The position numbers and the translations under genes were made by a program. Positions 24,290-32,762 of a stretch of 37,799 nt of DNA are shown here, one piece after another. The stretch comes from Planctomycetota bacterium. GTDB taxonomy: Bacteria; Planctomycetota; UBA1135. The notes beneath the pieces are model-generated. The model did not search any database. It worked only from the letters and a program-made list of their open reading frames with translations, and was not told the DNA's origin. How positions within the stretch are numbered: the stretch's first letter is position 1; each line of letters begins with the position of its first letter. The DNA is taken from positions 1 through 37,799 of the forward strand of contig RFGR01000066.1 in assembly GCA_003696625.1 (NCBI GenBank). The letters run 5' to 3'.

Positions 24290-26170
24290 CTATTCTTCGG
24301 CGTCGCTGGCGTAGCCGAGCGACTGCAGCTCGTTGCGCAGGTCGGAGTCGATGGCGCCGGCCTCGACCCTGGCCGCCCGTTCGAGCCGGAAACGCGCCGA
24401 GTCCAGACGGCGGCGCAGCAGCTCGGCCTTCAGCTCTTCGACCCGTTGCGGCTGGTCCGCGGCCAGATCGTGTTGCTCGCCGGGGTCGGCGGCGAGGTCA
24501 TAGAGCTGCCAGACGACCTTGCCGTCGAGTTCGATCCGGACCAGCTTCTCGTGGCCGAAGACCCAGGCGCAGAGTTCGTAGCCCTTGATGTTCGTGATCA
24601 GGGCTTCCGAGGGCTCCGGTCGCCGGCCGCCGGCGATCAGGTCGCCCAGATCGCGGCCCTGAATCCGTTCCGGCACCGCCGCCCCGATCCAGGTCGCGAC
24701 CGTCGGATAGAGGTCGATCAGTTCGACCCGCTGGTCGACCACGCCGCTGCGGACGCCCGGCCCGGTGATGATCAGAGGTACGTGCGACAGTTCCTCGAAG
24801 GCCGACTGGCCGTGGCCGAACTGCTTGTGCTCGTAGAACTCCTCGCCGTGGTCCGCAGTGACGACCACGTAGGTGTTGTCGAGCATGCCGCGCTCACGCA
24901 GGCCGTCGAGCAAGCGGCCGACCTCGCGGTCGCAGTAGCGGATCTCGGCGTCGTAGAGTTCGACCAGCCGGGCCACCAGGGCTGGATCCGCGTCTTCGAC
25001 CTGGAAGAAGGGCCAGGGCTTGTTGCCGTGGTGGATGTCCATTTTGGCCACCGCCTCGCGGTCGAGCGGCTCGACACCGATCTCGGCCAGGAAGTCGGCC
25101 GGCGGGTCGTACGGCCCGTGCGGATCGATGTACTGGACGTAGGCGAACCAAGGCCGGCCGTCGTGACCGTCGGCCCAGGCCAGGACCCGGTCGGTCACGT
25201 CGGCGGCGACGCTGGGCGGTTGCTGGTTGCGGAACAGGCCGAAGCCGCGGCCGATCTCGAGCACCCGCTCCCAGGTCGTGAAGCGCAGGATCGAGTTCAG
25301 ATCCTCGGAGGCATGGGTCCAGAAGCTGTCGAAGCCCTGGTCGAAGCCGAACACCGCCGACACGTTGCGGTTGGCCGAGAACCCGACCGTGGCCAGGCCG
25401 CGATCGTGGGCGGTCTCGGCCAGGGTCTGGAGTTCGGGCGCCACCCGGGCGTGGAGGTCGTTGGTCAGGTGGCTGGCCGGGTGGAGGGAGGTCATCAGCG
25501 AGGCCACCGACGGCCGGGTCCAGGTAGCCTGGGCGTAGGCGGCGGCGAAGCGCAGGCCGCCGGCGGCGAGGGCGTCCAGCCGCGGCGAGGTGTCCTGGCC
25601 GTAGCCGTAGCAGCCGAGGTGATCGGCACGCAGGGTGTCGATCACGATCATCAGCACGTTCGGCGTGCCGGCCGGAGCGGTGGCGGCGGCGGCCTTGCTC
25701 GAGGACGGCTGGGCGGCGGTGACGACCACTCCGCTGTGGCCGGCGGCGGCGAGCAGAAGCGCCGCGGCGTAGGAGGTGCGGACCGCGCCGAGGCCGAAGC
25801 CGAGGGCGAGGGCGGCGGCGGCGAGAATCCCGTTGGCGATCAGCGGCCCGGCCGCGACAGTCGGGCGGCCGCCGTAGAAGTGCTGGTGGATCCAGGAGGT
25901 GCCGCTGACGAAGATGATCAGCCCGAGCACCGCGCCGAGCACCGCCGCCGGGCGCTTGGGCCGCAGCCGGCGCGGCGCGAGCGAGAGCAGCAGGGCGAGG
26001 ACGGCGCCGACCACGGCGTAGCGCCAGGCGACCTCGACCGAATCGAGCAGGGGGTCGGCGAAGACCAGGTCGCTGGTGGCGGTGACCAGGGCCGACTCGA
26101 GGGCGCCGGCGGCCCAGCCGGCCAGGAAGCCGAGGGGAGCGGCGAGGAGGAGGCGGCGTGCGAGGGACAT
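24290..26170 (-). CDS. Membrane-anchored sulfatase-like protein in the exopolysaccharide operon
   Basis: 626 residues. An N-terminal module of about five helices (to residue ~160) opens LGFLAGWAAGALESALVTAT, sharing the GAxES membrane Glu motif with the 19309-21258 protein. After an Ala/Ser linker the core begins NVLMIVIDTLRADHLGCYGY. The nucleophile region is ATWTRPSVASLMTSLHPASH, with Thr. Further motifs are VQYIDPHGPYDPPADF, VTADHGEEFYEHKQFGHGQS and LQSLGYASDAEE. It is the closest paralogue of 19309-21258 (identical RPSVASLMTSL). It lies 7 bp after the GNAT gene and 12 bp before the deacetylase gene, so it belongs to the operon. A role in adding or removing a sulfate or phospho-substituent on the polymer is inferred. 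Confidence 0.87.
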   Translation of the reverse strand: MSLARRLLLAAPLGFLAGWAAGALESALVTATSDLVFADPLLDSVEVAWRYAVVGAVLALLLSLAPRRLRPKRPAAVLGAVLGLIIFVSGTSWIHQHFYGGRPTVAAGPLIANGILAAAALALGFGLGAVRTSYAAALLLAAAGHSGVVVTAAQPSSSKAAAATAPAGTPNVLMIVIDTLRADHLGCYGYGQDTSPRLDALAAGGLRFAAAYAQATWTRPSVASLMTSLHPASHLTNDLHARVAPELQTLAETAHDRGLATVGFSANRNVSAVFGFDQGFDSFWTHASEDLNSILRFTTWERVLEIGRGFGLFRNQQPPSVAADVTDRVLAWADGHDGRPWFAYVQYIDPHGPYDPPADFLAEIGVEPLDREAVAKMDIHHGNKPWPFFQVEDADPALVARLVELYDAEIRYCDREVGRLLDGLRERGMLDNTYVVVTADHGEEFYEHKQFGHGQSAFEELSHVPLIITGPGVRSGVVDQRVELIDLYPTVATWIGAAVPERIQGRDLGDLIAGGRRPEPSEALITNIKGYELCAWVFGHEKLVRIELDGKVVWQLYDLAADPGEQHDLAADQPQRVEELKAELLRRRLDSARFRLERAARVEAGAIDSDLRNELQSLGYASDAEE

Positions 26171-26177
26171 GCTGGAA

Positions 26178-26828
26178 TCAGATCCGGTCGCGGTCCGGCA
26201 GCGGCCGGACGGCCGAATTGAAGCGGAACGGGCCGAGTCGCAGGTAGGTCTTGCGGCCGGCCGGCGTGAAGCCGTAGCGCCGGTGGAGGCGGCTGGTGGC
26301 GGTGTTGGCGCGGTCGATCAAGGTGAACACCCGCTCGACGTCGGTGCCGGGCAGCATCACTTCGAAGGCGTAGCGGAAGGCGAGGTGGGCGATGCCGAGG
26401 CCGCGGCAGTCCGGCCGCACCCAGCCCTCGAAGGAGTAGACCTCGCGCGGGCCGACCGGAACACGCCAGAGCATGTCCGGGTCGAAGTGGTCGTGGGTGC
26501 AGAACCAGTTGTGCGCCAGGACCTCGCCCCGGCAGAGAGCCAGGGAGCAATCATACCCGGGATCGGCCAGGCGCCGCGCGTACCACTTGCGGCGCTCGGG
26601 GAAGTTGGCCGCCATCGCCTCCAGGTGCTCGGGCCGGGCGCCGACCAGTTCGGTGCCCGGCGGCAGCAGCAGCCGGGGCGGCTGCCACAGCGGCGGCCCG
26701 ACGCGGCGCTGCCAGAGGATCAGGTCGCGGCGGTGCCAGAGTTTCCACTTCAGGGCCCGGGCCAGCCCCCGCGGGCCCTCCTGCCGCAGTCGGTTCCAGG
26801 CCCGGACGACCGGGCCGCCGCGGCTCAT
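26178..26828 (-). CDS. GNAT-family N-acetyltransferase
   Basis: 216 residues. A basic helical N-terminus (about 55 residues, AWNRLRQEGPRGLARALKWK) precedes the acetyltransferase fold. The acetyl-CoA pyrophosphate loop is VRPDCRGLGIAHLAFRYAFE (R/Q-x-x-G-x-G/A form), followed by the strand VERVFTLIDRANTATSRLHR and the terminal YGFTPAGRKTYLRLGPFRF. The start ATG overlaps the stop of the upstream O-antigen ligase gene as ATGA, indicating translational coupling. In this operon it could acetylate an amino sugar of the exopolysaccharide repeat. A protein-modifying role is not excluded. Confidence 0.78.
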   Translation of the reverse strand: MSRGGPVVRAWNRLRQEGPRGLARALKWKLWHRRDLILWQRRVGPPLWQPPRLLLPPGTELVGARPEHLEAMAANFPERRKWYARRLADPGYDCSLALCRGEVLAHNWFCTHDHFDPDMLWRVPVGPREVYSFEGWVRPDCRGLGIAHLAFRYAFEVMLPGTDVERVFTLIDRANTATSRLHRRYGFTPAGRKTYLRLGPFRFNSAVRPLPDRDRI

Positions 26829-28369
26829 GTCGCCGCCGGCGCGGCCGCCGCGTCCTGCTCACGCTGCAGGCGGGCCGCGCAGTTGTAGACGACGTAGATC
26901 ATCGCCGCGTGCATCCACATCGGGTAGTCGGTCAGCGGCGAGTGGATGTTGTACATGCTCTTGATCCACCAGGAGATCAGGCCGATCACCGTGGCGATGC
27001 CGGTGAGGGCGAGGAAGTCGTCCTTCAGCCGCCAGACGCCCCAGCCCTTCTTCAGGTTGTGGAACCAGAACATCAGGTAGGAGAAGCCGCCGAGAACACC
27101 GGTCTCGGCCGTCCACAGCAGCAGGCCGTTATGGACCCGGAAGTAGAGGGTGCTGAGGTAGCGGCCGTCGAAGTTGGCGAAGCGGTGGATGTTGGCCGAG
27201 TAGGAGCCGAGGCCGACCCCGAAGAAGGGCCGGTGGGCGATCATGTTCAGGGCGGTGACGAACTGCGGGATGCGGGCGAAGGTCGAGCCGCGGTCGTCCG
27301 AGAAGAGACGGGCCCGGACTTCCTCGACGGCGACGATCAGGAACACGCACACCGCCACCCCGGCGATCAGCGGCGTCCACAGGCTGACCACGATCGGCTT
27401 GCCCAGTCGGCGCAAGGCCAGGTGGTAGGTGGCGAGGGCGTTGAAGGCGGCGCAGACCCAGCCGGCGCGCGAGAAGGTCAGGATCAGCGAGACGTTGAGG
27501 ACGACGAAGGTGGCCCAGAAGAAGGCCCGGGCGGACAGGCTGAGCCGCCGCTGCAGGGCCATGGCCAGCGGATAGGGGCCGACCAGCACCAGCCACTCGG
27601 CGAACCGGTTCGGGTGGCCCATCAGGGCGCCGGTGCGGAGGATGGCGCCGCCTTCGACCGGTTCTTCGCGCAGGCGGGTCTCGCCCAGGAAGCGGAGGCC
27701 GAGAGTGCCGCCGGCGGCGTACTGGGCCCAGGCGATCAGGCTTTCGATCCAGACCTGGGCGCAGATGCCGTAGACCATCCAGCGCAGAACGGTGACCGAA
27801 TCGACCTTCTTGGCCAGGTAGACGAAGGCCAGGCCGTAGCGGAGGAACTCCACGTACAGCATGACCGAGGCCGGCAGGTAGGTCGTGTGGACCGGGAAGA
27901 AGGCCGCGGCCAGGAACATCAGCCCGAGCCAACGCGCGGCCGGACCGATCCGGGCCGAGGGGCGGGCGCGATGCAGGCAGACGTCGACGAACCAGTCCGT
28001 CCACAGGATGAGCAGGAACAGGTCCAGGTGCCACAGCGCCACCCCCGGCGGCATCCCCGACCGTACCCGGATCTGCGGAAACGGCCACAGTTCGACGTTC
28101 AACCGCATCGGGAAGGTGAACGCGAACAGAATGGCGACGAGCTGGATGAACTGCCGGTAGGTCAGCAGCCAAGCCGCCAGCCCCATGCAGATGAGGATGG
28201 CGATCAGAACGACGAGCTGCCACAGGCCGCCGCCGTAGTGGGTGAGGGCGCCGAGGACCGCCGCCAGGGCGCCGGTGACGACGGTCACCGCCGCCGGCAC
28301 CGCCGCCGGCGCCGCCCGGCGGCCGCCGAGGCCGTCGACGTCGATCGCCGGGCGGCTGGCGGTCGCCAC
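26825..28369 (-). CDS. O-antigen ligase/polymerase (Wzy-like) family membrane protein
   Basis: 514 residues with a GTG start and about a dozen hydrophobic helices. The family-typical features are the periplasmic-loop segment VGLGSYSANIHRFANFDGRY and VHNGLLLWTAETGVLGGFSY, the H-N-x-x-L-x-x-x-x-E-x-G motif of the Wzy_C/O-antigen ligase domain. Others are TGALMGHPNRFAEWLVLVGP and LILTFSRAGWVCAAFNALA, the SRaGw motif. Such proteins polymerise lipid-linked repeats or join glycans at the outer face of the inner membrane. Position after Wzc in a Wza-led operon supports the polymerase role. It starts 5 bp after the co-polymerase gene and is coupled to the GNAT gene by a 4-bp overlap. Confidence 0.82.
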   Translation of the reverse strand: MATASRPAIDVDGLGGRRAAPAAVPAAVTVVTGALAAVLGALTHYGGGLWQLVVLIAILICMGLAAWLLTYRQFIQLVAILFAFTFPMRLNVELWPFPQIRVRSGMPPGVALWHLDLFLLILWTDWFVDVCLHRARPSARIGPAARWLGLMFLAAAFFPVHTTYLPASVMLYVEFLRYGLAFVYLAKKVDSVTVLRWMVYGICAQVWIESLIAWAQYAAGGTLGLRFLGETRLREEPVEGGAILRTGALMGHPNRFAEWLVLVGPYPLAMALQRRLSLSARAFFWATFVVLNVSLILTFSRAGWVCAAFNALATYHLALRRLGKPIVVSLWTPLIAGVAVCVFLIVAVEEVRARLFSDDRGSTFARIPQFVTALNMIAHRPFFGVGLGSYSANIHRFANFDGRYLSTLYFRVHNGLLLWTAETGVLGGFSYLMFWFHNLKKGWGVWRLKDDFLALTGIATVIGLISWWIKSMYNIHSPLTDYPMWMHAAMIYVVYNCAARLQREQDAAAAPAAT

Positions 28370-28373
28370 CGGT

Positions 28374-30269
28374 TCAGACTCGGCGGTACAGCGGCCGCGG
28401 GATCGGGTCGCGGCGCTGGGTCAGGACGGCCCCGAGGATGCGGTCGCAGTAGCGGCGGAGGACGGCGCCGCCGCGGCGGGCGACCTCGATGTGGACGCCG
28501 GAACCGCTGACGACGAACACCGCCGCCTCGGCCAGGGCGGCGTACATGCCGCCTTCGGGGCCGGCCAGCGGCAGCGCCGCCATCACGACCAGATCGCAGC
28601 CGGCGGCCGCCTCTTCGACCGCCCGCTTCTGCTCGGCCAGGTTCATCGAGGACAGGTCGAGGACGCGGATCCGCTCGTCGCCGCGGATCGCGCCGCTGAC
28701 CTCGCCGTCCGGGGTGGCGTAGACCACCGCCCGGCCGTCGGTGGCGGCGGCCAGGGCGACCGCCGCGGCCATGGTCGCCGCGCCTTCGCCGCGGCTGGAG
28801 GAGGCCAGGCAGACCGTCTTGACCCCGGCCTGGTCGACGCTGGCCAGAACCAGCCTCGCCCCCTGCATGACCGGTTCCGGCATACCCTGGGCGAAGGCCC
28901 GCGCCGGCAGTTGCTTGAGCGAGGCCAGGACCGGGAAGCCGATGCCGCTCTCGATGTCCTGGACGGTGGCGACGCGGCCGTGGAAGTAGGCCCGCAGCAA
29001 GGCGAAGGCGATGGCGCCGGGAATGCCGAGCAGGATGCCGAGCAGGGCCATCACGAAGCGGTTCGGGAACCACGGCTTGAGCGGTTCGACCGCGTTCTCG
29101 AGCACCCGGACGCTGGCCAGCTTGTCGGCGTCCATGGCGCTGTTGATCCGCTCTTCCTCCGCCTTGGCCGTGTACTGGAGGTAGGCGGCCTTGACCGTGT
29201 CGCGGCGGGAGAGCAGGTCGTCGTAATAAGCCCGGTCGGCCTCGACCCGCTGGATCTCCTCCTCCAGGGAGGCGACCCGCCGGGCCAGGTAGGCGCGCTT
29301 GTTCTGGATCTGCTCGGCCAGCTTGGCGGCGGTGGTGGCGAACTGCTCGCGGGCGATCTCGACCTCGTCGGGCCGGATGCCCTCGGCGCTGGTGATGCGC
29401 AGCTCGAGGTCGAGCAGGCGCTGGTAGTAGGTGGCCAGCTCGGGATGCTCGCTGAGGGCGGTCGCCCGGAGCAGGCTGTCGGTATCGCCGGCGTCGATGC
29501 CCGCGAGCGACTTCAGGTCCTGCCGGTATTCGTTCAGGTCGGCGACCAGCAGGTCGCGCTGCTGCGACAGGTTGCCGCCCTCGTGGCTGAGGCGGAACTC
29601 GGTGAGCAGCCGCTCGATTTCGTCCAGTTCGGCCTTCTTGGCCGCCACCTGTTCCTCGAAGAACTCCAGGGCGCGGGAGTCGCTGTGGATCTTGGTGTGC
29701 TGGTCGAGGTAGGCCTCGAGCAGCCAGTTGATCGTCTTGACCGCGGTCTGCTTGCCGAAGTGGTGGTAGGTGAGGACGATCACGTTCGAACCGGGCTCGA
29801 TCTCGGCCACCACCTTGCGCTTGAGCTGTTCCTCGAGGTTGGCGCCCTCGGGGATGTCCGGCTTGAGGCCGATGCCGACCAGGAAGTCATTGAGGCCTTC
29901 CTTGAAGCGGCTGATGAACGTCTCCTTGACCTCCTCCGGCGCCTGCGCCCGCAGCCGCTCGGCGACCTCGTGCACGACCGGCTCGCTGAGCATGATCGAG
30001 ATCTCCGAGACCACGTCTTCCATGGTCACGTCCAACCGCGGCACGGTGGCGGTCGGGTAGGGGACCGAGGTCGGGGCGTTCTGGCGGCCGGCCTTGACCA
30101 GGACCTTCGCCTCCGCTTCCCAGATCGGCGGGAAGAAGTAGGCGATGACCATCATCAGGGCGAAGAACACCACGAAGAAGCCGATCATCGACCAGCGGAA
30201 CTCGAACAGCGCGCGGATCACGCGCCGCGGGGTGTCGGCTCGGTGTTCGGGTTGGGGGAGGGTGGTCAT
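28374..30269 (-). CDS. Wzz/Wzc-like polysaccharide co-polymerase with degenerate P-loop domain
   Basis: 631 residues from ATG 30269 (a TTG at 30275 is possible). The first membrane helix is SMIGFFVVFFALMMVIAYFF (about residues 28-48), followed by the Wzz domain and a long coiled coil (about 190-390; ASLEEEIQRVEADRAYYDDL). The second helix is FVMALLGILLGIPGAIAFAL with the Pro/Gly-rich Wzz ending. The cytoplasmic domain resembles BY-kinases: TVCLASSSRGEGAATMAAAV. Its Walker A has lost the Lys and the following Ser/Thr (GEGAAT instead of GEGKST). Walker A' (VVYATPDGE) lacks the DxD, and there is no Tyr-rich tail. It probably sets chain length as a structural co-polymerase without kinase activity. 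Confidence 0.85.
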   Translation of the reverse strand: MTTLPQPEHRADTPRRVIRALFEFRWSMIGFFVVFFALMMVIAYFFPPIWEAEAKVLVKAGRQNAPTSVPYPTATVPRLDVTMEDVVSEISIMLSEPVVHEVAERLRAQAPEEVKETFISRFKEGLNDFLVGIGLKPDIPEGANLEEQLKRKVVAEIEPGSNVIVLTYHHFGKQTAVKTINWLLEAYLDQHTKIHSDSRALEFFEEQVAAKKAELDEIERLLTEFRLSHEGGNLSQQRDLLVADLNEYRQDLKSLAGIDAGDTDSLLRATALSEHPELATYYQRLLDLELRITSAEGIRPDEVEIAREQFATTAAKLAEQIQNKRAYLARRVASLEEEIQRVEADRAYYDDLLSRRDTVKAAYLQYTAKAEEERINSAMDADKLASVRVLENAVEPLKPWFPNRFVMALLGILLGIPGAIAFALLRAYFHGRVATVQDIESGIGFPVLASLKQLPARAFAQGMPEPVMQGARLVLASVDQAGVKTVCLASSSRGEGAATMAAAVALAAATDGRAVVYATPDGEVSGAIRGDERIRVLDLSSMNLAEQKRAVEEAAAGCDLVVMAALPLAGPEGGMYAALAEAAVFVVSGSGVHIEVARRGGAVLRRYCDRILGAVLTQRRDPIPRPLYRRV

Positions 30270-30271
30270 CC

Positions 30272-31279
30272 TCAATTCTGGCTGTTCAGCCGGTAGTTGG
30301 CGCCGAGGTTGATCGGGAGGTTGCGGCGGATGTACTGCTCGATCGCCCGGTTGGTGTTGCCGACACCGGTGCGCAGCACCACGACCACGTCGCGCGGCCG
30401 CACCCGCACCATCGGCAGCGGGTTGCCGTGGGCGAGGGCCTCGTCCACGTCATAGAGGTTGGCTTCGATCACCCCGTCCTCGCCGCGGGACATGAGCAGG
30501 ACGCGGCTGAGTTCGCCGTACTCGGTTTCCCAGCCGGCGGTGGCGAGGGCCTCGATCAAGGAGATGTCGCCGGCCATGGTGAAGGTGCCGGGCCTCATCA
30601 CCTCGCCGACGACGGTGAAGACGGATTCGGCCTTGAAGGTGGAGTTGACGATCACCCGCAGGCTGGGCATCCGCTGCTGGAGCAGCCGATTGACCTCGTT
30701 CTCGGCCTCCTCGACCGTCATCCCGGCCAGGGCCACCGGACCGATCCCGGGCAGGGAGACCTTGCCGCTGCGGCCGACGGTCAGCTCGCGGGTGGAGCCG
30801 GTCGGGCTCTTCAGCAGCATGTCGATGAACTCGTTGGTCAGAGCGTCTCCCTGGACCAGGAAGACGTCGACCACCGCCTTGTCGAGGCCGGCCTTGACCA
30901 GGCCGTCCTGGATCACCCGGCGAACCTCGTCGATCGTCTTGCCGGCGGCGCGGAAGCGGGGCACGTAGTGGAAGGCGATCGTGCCGTCCGGGGCGACCGT
31001 GGTGTCGAGCTGAAGGTCGGGGCGATTCTGGACGTGGATCGACAGCGAGTCGTTGACCCCCAGGCGGTAATCCGCGATCGGGACCGGGACCCGGGAGAAC
31101 TCCAACGACAGCCGGTCGCCGGGAGAGATCCGGTACGGTGCCGGCAAGGGCGTGGCGGGCGGACCCTCGTAAGGCGAGTTCAGGGTCACCACGCTCGCGC
31201 AGCCGGTGGTCAACCAGAGAAGGACGGTGGCGAAACGGGCTCGGGCCGGGTGCACGATCTTCGGATGCTGGGCCGGCAT
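30272..31279 (-). CDS. Wza-like outer-membrane polysaccharide export (OPX) lipoprotein
   Basis: 335 residues from ATG 31279; the frame continues upstream but only this start gives a signal peptide (ARFATVLLWLTTGCASVV, lipobox-like TTGC). APYRISPGDRLSLEF begins the poly-export domain. A second, similar unit follows: LGVNDSLSIHV, then paired segments TVAPDGTIAFHYVPRFRAAG and TVGRSGKVSLPGIGPVALAG, each trailed by a helix and a V-x-V strand. A single SLBB-type domain follows (VFTVVGEVMRPGTFTMAGDI). The C-terminus AIEQYIRRNLPINLGANYRL may be the outer-membrane element. It is the first gene of the operon and should form the exit conduit together with the co-polymerase gene 2 bp downstream. Confidence 0.88.
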   Translation of the reverse strand: MPAQHPKIVHPARARFATVLLWLTTGCASVVTLNSPYEGPPATPLPAPYRISPGDRLSLEFSRVPVPIADYRLGVNDSLSIHVQNRPDLQLDTTVAPDGTIAFHYVPRFRAAGKTIDEVRRVIQDGLVKAGLDKAVVDVFLVQGDALTNEFIDMLLKSPTGSTRELTVGRSGKVSLPGIGPVALAGMTVEEAENEVNRLLQQRMPSLRVIVNSTFKAESVFTVVGEVMRPGTFTMAGDISLIEALATAGWETEYGELSRVLLMSRGEDGVIEANLYDVDEALAHGNPLPMVRVRPRDVVVVLRTGVGNTNRAIEQYIRRNLPINLGANYRLNSQN

Positions 31280-31326
31280 GGCGGAGGAGGGGGGCGGCCG
31301 GCGCGTCGGTGGATCCAGAGCGCGAA

Positions 31327-31332
31327 AGTCTA
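31327..31332 (-). promoter_or_regulatory. -10-like hexamer TAGACT for the wza-led operon
   Basis: TAGACT on the minus strand predicts a start near 31320 and a leader of about 41 nt before the Wza-like gene. It is the only obvious promoter for the six genes ending at 23063. No good -35 box is visible. Confidence 0.42.
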
Positions 31333-31354
31333 TTGTCTCCGCGGGTTTTGGACA

Positions 31355-31383
31355 TGGACCGGGGACCGGAAGTTCCCTAACCT
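31355..31383 (+). promoter_or_regulatory. Promoter for the flippase gene
   Basis: TGGACC (31355-31360), 17 bp, TAACCT (31378-31383). It has the same -35 form as the rpsU promoter (TGGACG). The predicted start is near 31390, 44 nt before ATG 31434. It is divergent from the wza-operon promoter within a 154-bp intergenic region. Confidence 0.5.
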
Positions 31384-31433
31384 TGCCCTGAAGCCCGCGG
31401 CCGCCTCTTCCTCGGCCGATCCCGCCCCCCGGC

Positions 31434-32762
31434 ATGAGCTTCCTGCGAGACTCCGTCGGCGCCTTCGTGCTCCAGATCCTGGCCGTGGGGCTGCAGTTCC
31501 TGGGCGGCGTCTTCCTTGCCCGGGGCCTGGGAAGCGAAGGGAAAGGCATCCAGGCGCTGGTGATCCTGATCCCGGACATGGCCCGGGCGGTGGCCCATCT
31601 CGGCTTCGGGATGGCCTGCACCCGTCAGATCGTAAAGAAGCCGGAGGAATCCGGGCGGGTGGCGGCGAACTTGGTGTTGTTCGCGGCGGTCGCCGGTGCG
31701 GTCGTCTGCACGGCTCTCTTTCTCGGGTTTTCACAACTTCAGGAGTTTGTTCGGGCGCGCAGCGAGGCCGACCTGACCGCCCTGGGCGGCGACCTCGAGC
31801 TGGCCATCCGGCTGGCGATCCTGGGCTTCCCGCTGCTGCTGCTCGAGGGATTCCTGAGCGGTGCCCTGGTCGGTCGGCGGGCGATCCTAGCCGCGAACTC
31901 CGCCAAGGTGATCCAGACCGGCTCGTTCGCGCTGCTCGTGCCACTCCTGTTCTGGCTCGATGCCCCGACCGTCGCGGCGGCGATCAAGGCTTGGGCCTTG
32001 TCCTTTGCCCTGGGCGACGCCGCCGCCCTGCTGGCGCTGTGGACCGTCCTGCTCGGCCCCCGGCGGCCGGACCGCCGCCTCGGGAAGGCGGCGCTCACCT
32101 TCGGCCTCAAGGCCTGGCCGACCTCGATCACCGTCTACCTGCTGTTCCGGATCGACGTGGTGATCCTCCGTTACCTGGGCACGGCCGAGCAGGTCGGGGT
32201 GTATTCGATCGCCGCGGCCCTGTCGATGATGTTCCAAATCGTCGGGTTCTCGATCGAGCGGGCGCTGGCCCCCCGGATCATGGGCAAGGAGAAGGAGGAG
32301 GCCGACGTCCTCACGCCGCTGGTCACCCGCAGCTTCCTCCTCGTCGCCTTCCCGCTGGCCGCGGTCTCGGCCCTGCTCGCCTGGCCGGGGGTGCCGCTGA
32401 TCTTCGGTCGCGAGTACGCCGGCGCGGTGGCGCCGCTGGCGATCATCCTGCCCGGCCTGGTGATCGGCAACGTCGGTCAGCTCGCCAACACCGACCTGCT
32501 CGGCCGCGGGTATCCCGGCTACGCCTCGATCAGCGCCGTGCTGGCGCTGGCCGTCAACGTCGGCCTGAACTTCCTCCTGATCCCGCGTCTCGGCATCGTC
32601 GGCTGCGGCCTCGCCTCGCTGGTTTGCTACTCGATGTTCGGACTGGTCTTGGCCCTGATCTACCGCCGGCTGACCGGGGTGCCGGTGCGCGCCCTGATCG
32701 TGCCGAGGCGGCAGGATCTGGGCCGGATCCGCGACCTGCTCCGCCGTCGGGGCGGCGGCTAG
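31434..32762 (+). CDS. Wzx-like lipid-linked oligosaccharide flippase (MOP/PST superfamily)
   Basis: 442 residues with about 12 hydrophobic helices. The N-terminus VLQILAVGLQFLGGVFLARG then LGSEGKGIQALVILIPDMAR is the typical first-helix pair of polysaccharide biosynthesis proteins (ARxLGxexfG). Later FGLKAWPTSITVYLLFRIDV and VGVYSIAAALSMMFQIVGFS match the seventh and eighth helices of the family. VNVGLNFLLIPRLGIVGCGL is the characteristic late NxxLipxxGxxGAa motif. It would flip undecaprenyl-linked repeat units to the periplasmic side for the polymerase encoded across the divergent promoter. Its TAG stop shares CTAG with the convergent glycosyltransferase gene. Confidence 0.87.
   Translation: MSFLRDSVGAFVLQILAVGLQFLGGVFLARGLGSEGKGIQALVILIPDMARAVAHLGFGMACTRQIVKKPEESGRVAANLVLFAAVAGAVVCTALFLGFSQLQEFVRARSEADLTALGGDLELAIRLAILGFPLLLLEGFLSGALVGRRAILAANSAKVIQTGSFALLVPLLFWLDAPTVAAAIKAWALSFALGDAAALLALWTVLLGPRRPDRRLGKAALTFGLKAWPTSITVYLLFRIDVVILRYLGTAEQVGVYSIAAALSMMFQIVGFSIERALAPRIMGKEKEEADVLTPLVTRSFLLVAFPLAAVSALLAWPGVPLIFGREYAGAVAPLAIILPGLVIGNVGQLANTDLLGRGYPGYASISAVLALAVNVGLNFLLIPRLGIVGCGLASLVCYSMFGLVLALIYRRLTGVPVRALIVPRRQDLGRIRDLLRRRGGG

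Noticed and set aside
23210-26221. Plus-strand open frame of about 1000 codons
   Set aside because: It is antisense to the deacetylase and sulfatase genes, both rich in family motifs; it has no recognisable domain and repetitive composition.
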